In this document: piece by piece, positions 62,385 to 64,000 of the stretch | Layout: each line of letters opens with the position of its first letter | How positions within the stretch are numbered: the stretch's first letter is position 1 | Assembly (NCBI GenBank): GCA_964057225.1 | Contig: OZ059895.1 | Location: forward strand, 11,532,001-11,596,000 | DNA length: 64,000 bases | From: Auanema rhodensis | Taxonomy: Eukaryota > Nematoda > Chromadorea > Rhabditida > Rhabditidae | Direction: 5' to 3' | Program-made: the position numbers and the translations under genes | The notes under the pieces: generated by a model | The model's input: the letters and a program-made list of their open reading frames with translations, nothing else | What the model was told of the DNA's origin: nothing | Databases searched by the model: none

Positions 62385-64000
62385 ATGTTTTCAATTTTCA
62401 AGCAGTTTTACTCAGATAGCTTAACCCAAGGCAGCAAATTATCTTCAATATTATTTCTATCTTACAGTTATAAACCAATAGTTAATGAACCATCATCTTA
62501 CCTTTACTATTTCTATCTATTTCCTATCAAAACCAACTTTGTTCAAACACTATACAACTGAGAAGCCTTTTTTAATTTCTTGTATTTGGAGTTCATAAGA
62601 TTTGATATCATTGAGGGATTTAGATAGAACGTGGAAAATTACATAACTACCATGAAATTGGAAAAAACTATAACGAGGATAAGTATGTAAATCATTGACT
62701 ATCAGATATTTTTGCTTACAACTATACCACGTTGTAAGTACGCCATGCCGCTGATTTTCAATTTTAACTCTTTTGTAACAAATGTTTTCAATTTTCAAGC
62801 AGTTTTACTCAGATAGCTTAACCCAAAGCAGCAAATTATCTTCAATATTATTTCTATCTCACAGTTATAAACCAATAGTTAATGAACCATCATCTTACCC
62901 TTATCGTTTCTATCTATTTCCTATCGAAACCAACTTTGTTCAAAAACTATACAACTGTGAAACCTTTTTCAATTTCTTGTATTTGGAGCTCATAAAATTT
63001 GATATCATTGAGGGATCCAGATAGAACGTGGAAAATTACGTAACTAACATGAAATTGGAAAAAACTATAACGAGGATAAGTATGTGAATCATTGAATATC
63101 AGATATTTTCGCTTAGGACCATACCACGTTGAAAGTACGCCATGCCGCTGATTTTCAATTTTAACTCTTTTGTAACAAATGTTTTCAATTTTCAAGCAGT
63201 TTTAGTCAGATAGCTTAACCCAAGGCAGCAAATTATCTTCAATATTATTTCTATCTCACAGTTATAAACCAATAGTTAATGAACCATCATCTTACCCTTA
63301 TCGTTTCTATCTATTTCCTATCGAAACCAACTTTGTTCAAAAACTATACAACTGTGAAACCTTTTTCAATTTCTTGTATTTGGAGCTCATAAAATTTGAT
63401 ATCATTGAGGGATCCAGATAGAACGTGGAAAATTACGTAACTAACATAAAATTGGAAAAAACTATAACGAGGATAAGTATGTGAATCATTGAATATCAGA
63501 TATTTTCGCTTAGGACCATACCACGTTGAAAGTACGCCATGCCGCTGATTTTCAATTTTAACTCTTTTGTAACAAATGTTTTCAATTTTCAAGCAGTTTT
63601 AGTCAGATAGCTTAACCCAAGGCAGCAAATTATCTTCAATATTATTTCTATCTTACAGATATAAACCAATAGTTAATGAAACATCATCTTACCCTTATCG
63701 TTTCTATCTATTTCCTATCGAAACCAACTTTGTTCAAAAACTATACAACTGTGAAACCTTTTTCAATTTCTTGTATTTGGAGCTCATAAGATTTGATATC
63801 ATTGAGGGATCCAGATAGAACGTGGAAAATTACGTAACTAACATGAAATTGGAAAAAACTATAACGAGGATAAGTATGTGAATCATTGAATATCAGATAT
63901 TTTCGCTTAGGACCATACCACGTTGAAAGTACGCCATGCCGCTGATTTTCAATTTTAACTCTTTTGTAACAAATTTTTTCAATTTTCAAGCAGTTTTACT
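62385..64000. repeat. HOR copy 8, types 1-4 and 28 bp of type 5, cut by window end
   Basis: Types 1 (62385), 2 (62782), 3 (63179) and 4 (63576) are followed from 63973 by AAATTTTTTC, the start of type 5. The array clearly continues beyond the window in the same HOR register. Confidence 0.92.

Larger units (their letters stand above)
1..64000. repeat. Satellite DNA array, ~397-bp monomer, 161 complete tandem copies
   Basis: The window is filled end to end by one monomer of 395-399 bp repeated head to tail, all in the same orientation. Phased on ATGTTTTCAATTTT, monomers start at 13, 411, 808, 1206 and so on to 63576, with a partial last copy from 63973. Lengths fall into three main classes. 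The 398-bp class has a GGGAAAAAA run before the AACGAGG box, the 397-bp class has GGAAAAAA, and the 396-bp class has lost a further T in CCTTTTTTAA. No non-satellite sequence lies between copies, so every stretch without a gene is satellite. The size is close to two nucleosomal repeats, as in many centromeric satellites (inference). Species and family are not recognised. Confidence 0.99.

Noticed and set aside
13-63024. About 110 plus-strand 80-aa frames beginning MFSIFKQFY as a tandem gene family
   Set aside because: They sit at one per satellite monomer. Many copies have stops, a lost ATG or frameshifts; the differences are mainly replacement changes; and there is no recognisable domain or promoter arrangement. 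They are by-products of the repeat.
2565-63989. Minus-strand 82- to 84-aa frames beginning MKIENICY, overlapping the plus frames
   Set aside because: They cross monomer junctions and depend on the 397/396-bp length class. The antisense overlap is a geometric result of the same repeat, not paired genes.
1-64000. CRISPR array
   Set aside because: There are no short repeats with unique spacers. The 397-bp units are repeats throughout, and no cas genes are present.
1-64000. CENP-B box
   Set aside because: I searched by eye for the core TTCG-N4-A-N2-CGGG on both strands of the monomer and found no match. The 17-bp constant box is unrelated in sequence.
1-64000. Monomer as a dimer of two ~198-bp subunits
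   Set aside because: Comparing the two halves by eye shows no convincing similarity beyond T-rich runs. A self-alignment would be needed to see a very old duplication.
1-64000. Identification as a known named satellite or species
   Set aside because: The monomer length and sequence do not match any satellite I can recall with certainty. A database search would be decisive and could not be run.

Overview
The whole window is one uninterrupted tandem array of an AT-rich satellite DNA, with about 33% GC by hand count of one monomer. Taking the recurring ATGTTTTCAATTTT (ATT in some copies) as the phase point, there are 161 complete head-to-tail monomers from 13 to 63972, plus 12 bp of a preceding copy and 28 bp of a following one. 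The mean length is 397.3 bp. Nearly all copies are 396, 397 or 398 bp; single copies are 395 and 399. All copies have the same orientation. I see no inversion, no transposon insertion, no unique spacer, no RNA gene and no credible protein-coding gene. This is eukaryotic heterochromatin of centromeric or pericentromeric type. The species cannot be named from the sequence: the monomer does not match the satellites I know well (primate alpha 171 bp, mouse major 234 bp, Drosophila 1.688 family about 359 bp, Arabidopsis 178 bp).

Layout. (1) About 1-19.1 kb is a heterogeneous, older-looking domain, mostly 398-bp monomers, with local segmental duplications: a 2784-bp 7-mer step and an apparently identical 1989-bp 5-mer tandem. 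(2) 18.7-24.3 kb is a 6-mer block followed by a second copy with one extra monomer. (3) 24.3-33.4 kb is a mosaic of dimers (about 794 bp) and trimers, many carrying a TTGTAG nonsense variant. (4) 33.4-42.1 kb is built of 4-mers of 1589 bp: one present at 33.4, 39.8 and 41.3 kb, another tandem at 36.2 and 37.8 kb. (5) 42.1 kb to the end is a young higher-order repeat (HOR) of eight monomer types (types 1-8, 3176 bp), present as 7-, 8-, 4-, 8-, 6-, 10- and 8-monomer versions and a final copy cut by the window edge.

The sequence therefore runs from divergent monomers on the left to near-identical HORs on the right. That is the pattern expected at the edge of an actively homogenising satellite core, by analogy with human alpha satellite (inference). 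The 8-mer appears to have been assembled from two older 4-monomer modules that can be found separately further left.

Within the monomer the notable elements are: an 8-bp perfect dyad with an 8-nt centre, present only in one tail class; two short boxes that look invariant in all copies; a TTACGTAA palindrome present in one allele class; and a 30-bp-spaced direct repeat of TTTTCAATTTT at the monomer junction. Open frames of 80 aa (plus strand) and 82 aa (minus strand) recur simply because the repeat recurs. Their differences are mostly amino-acid changing, and many copies carry stops or lack the ATG, so I do not call them genes.
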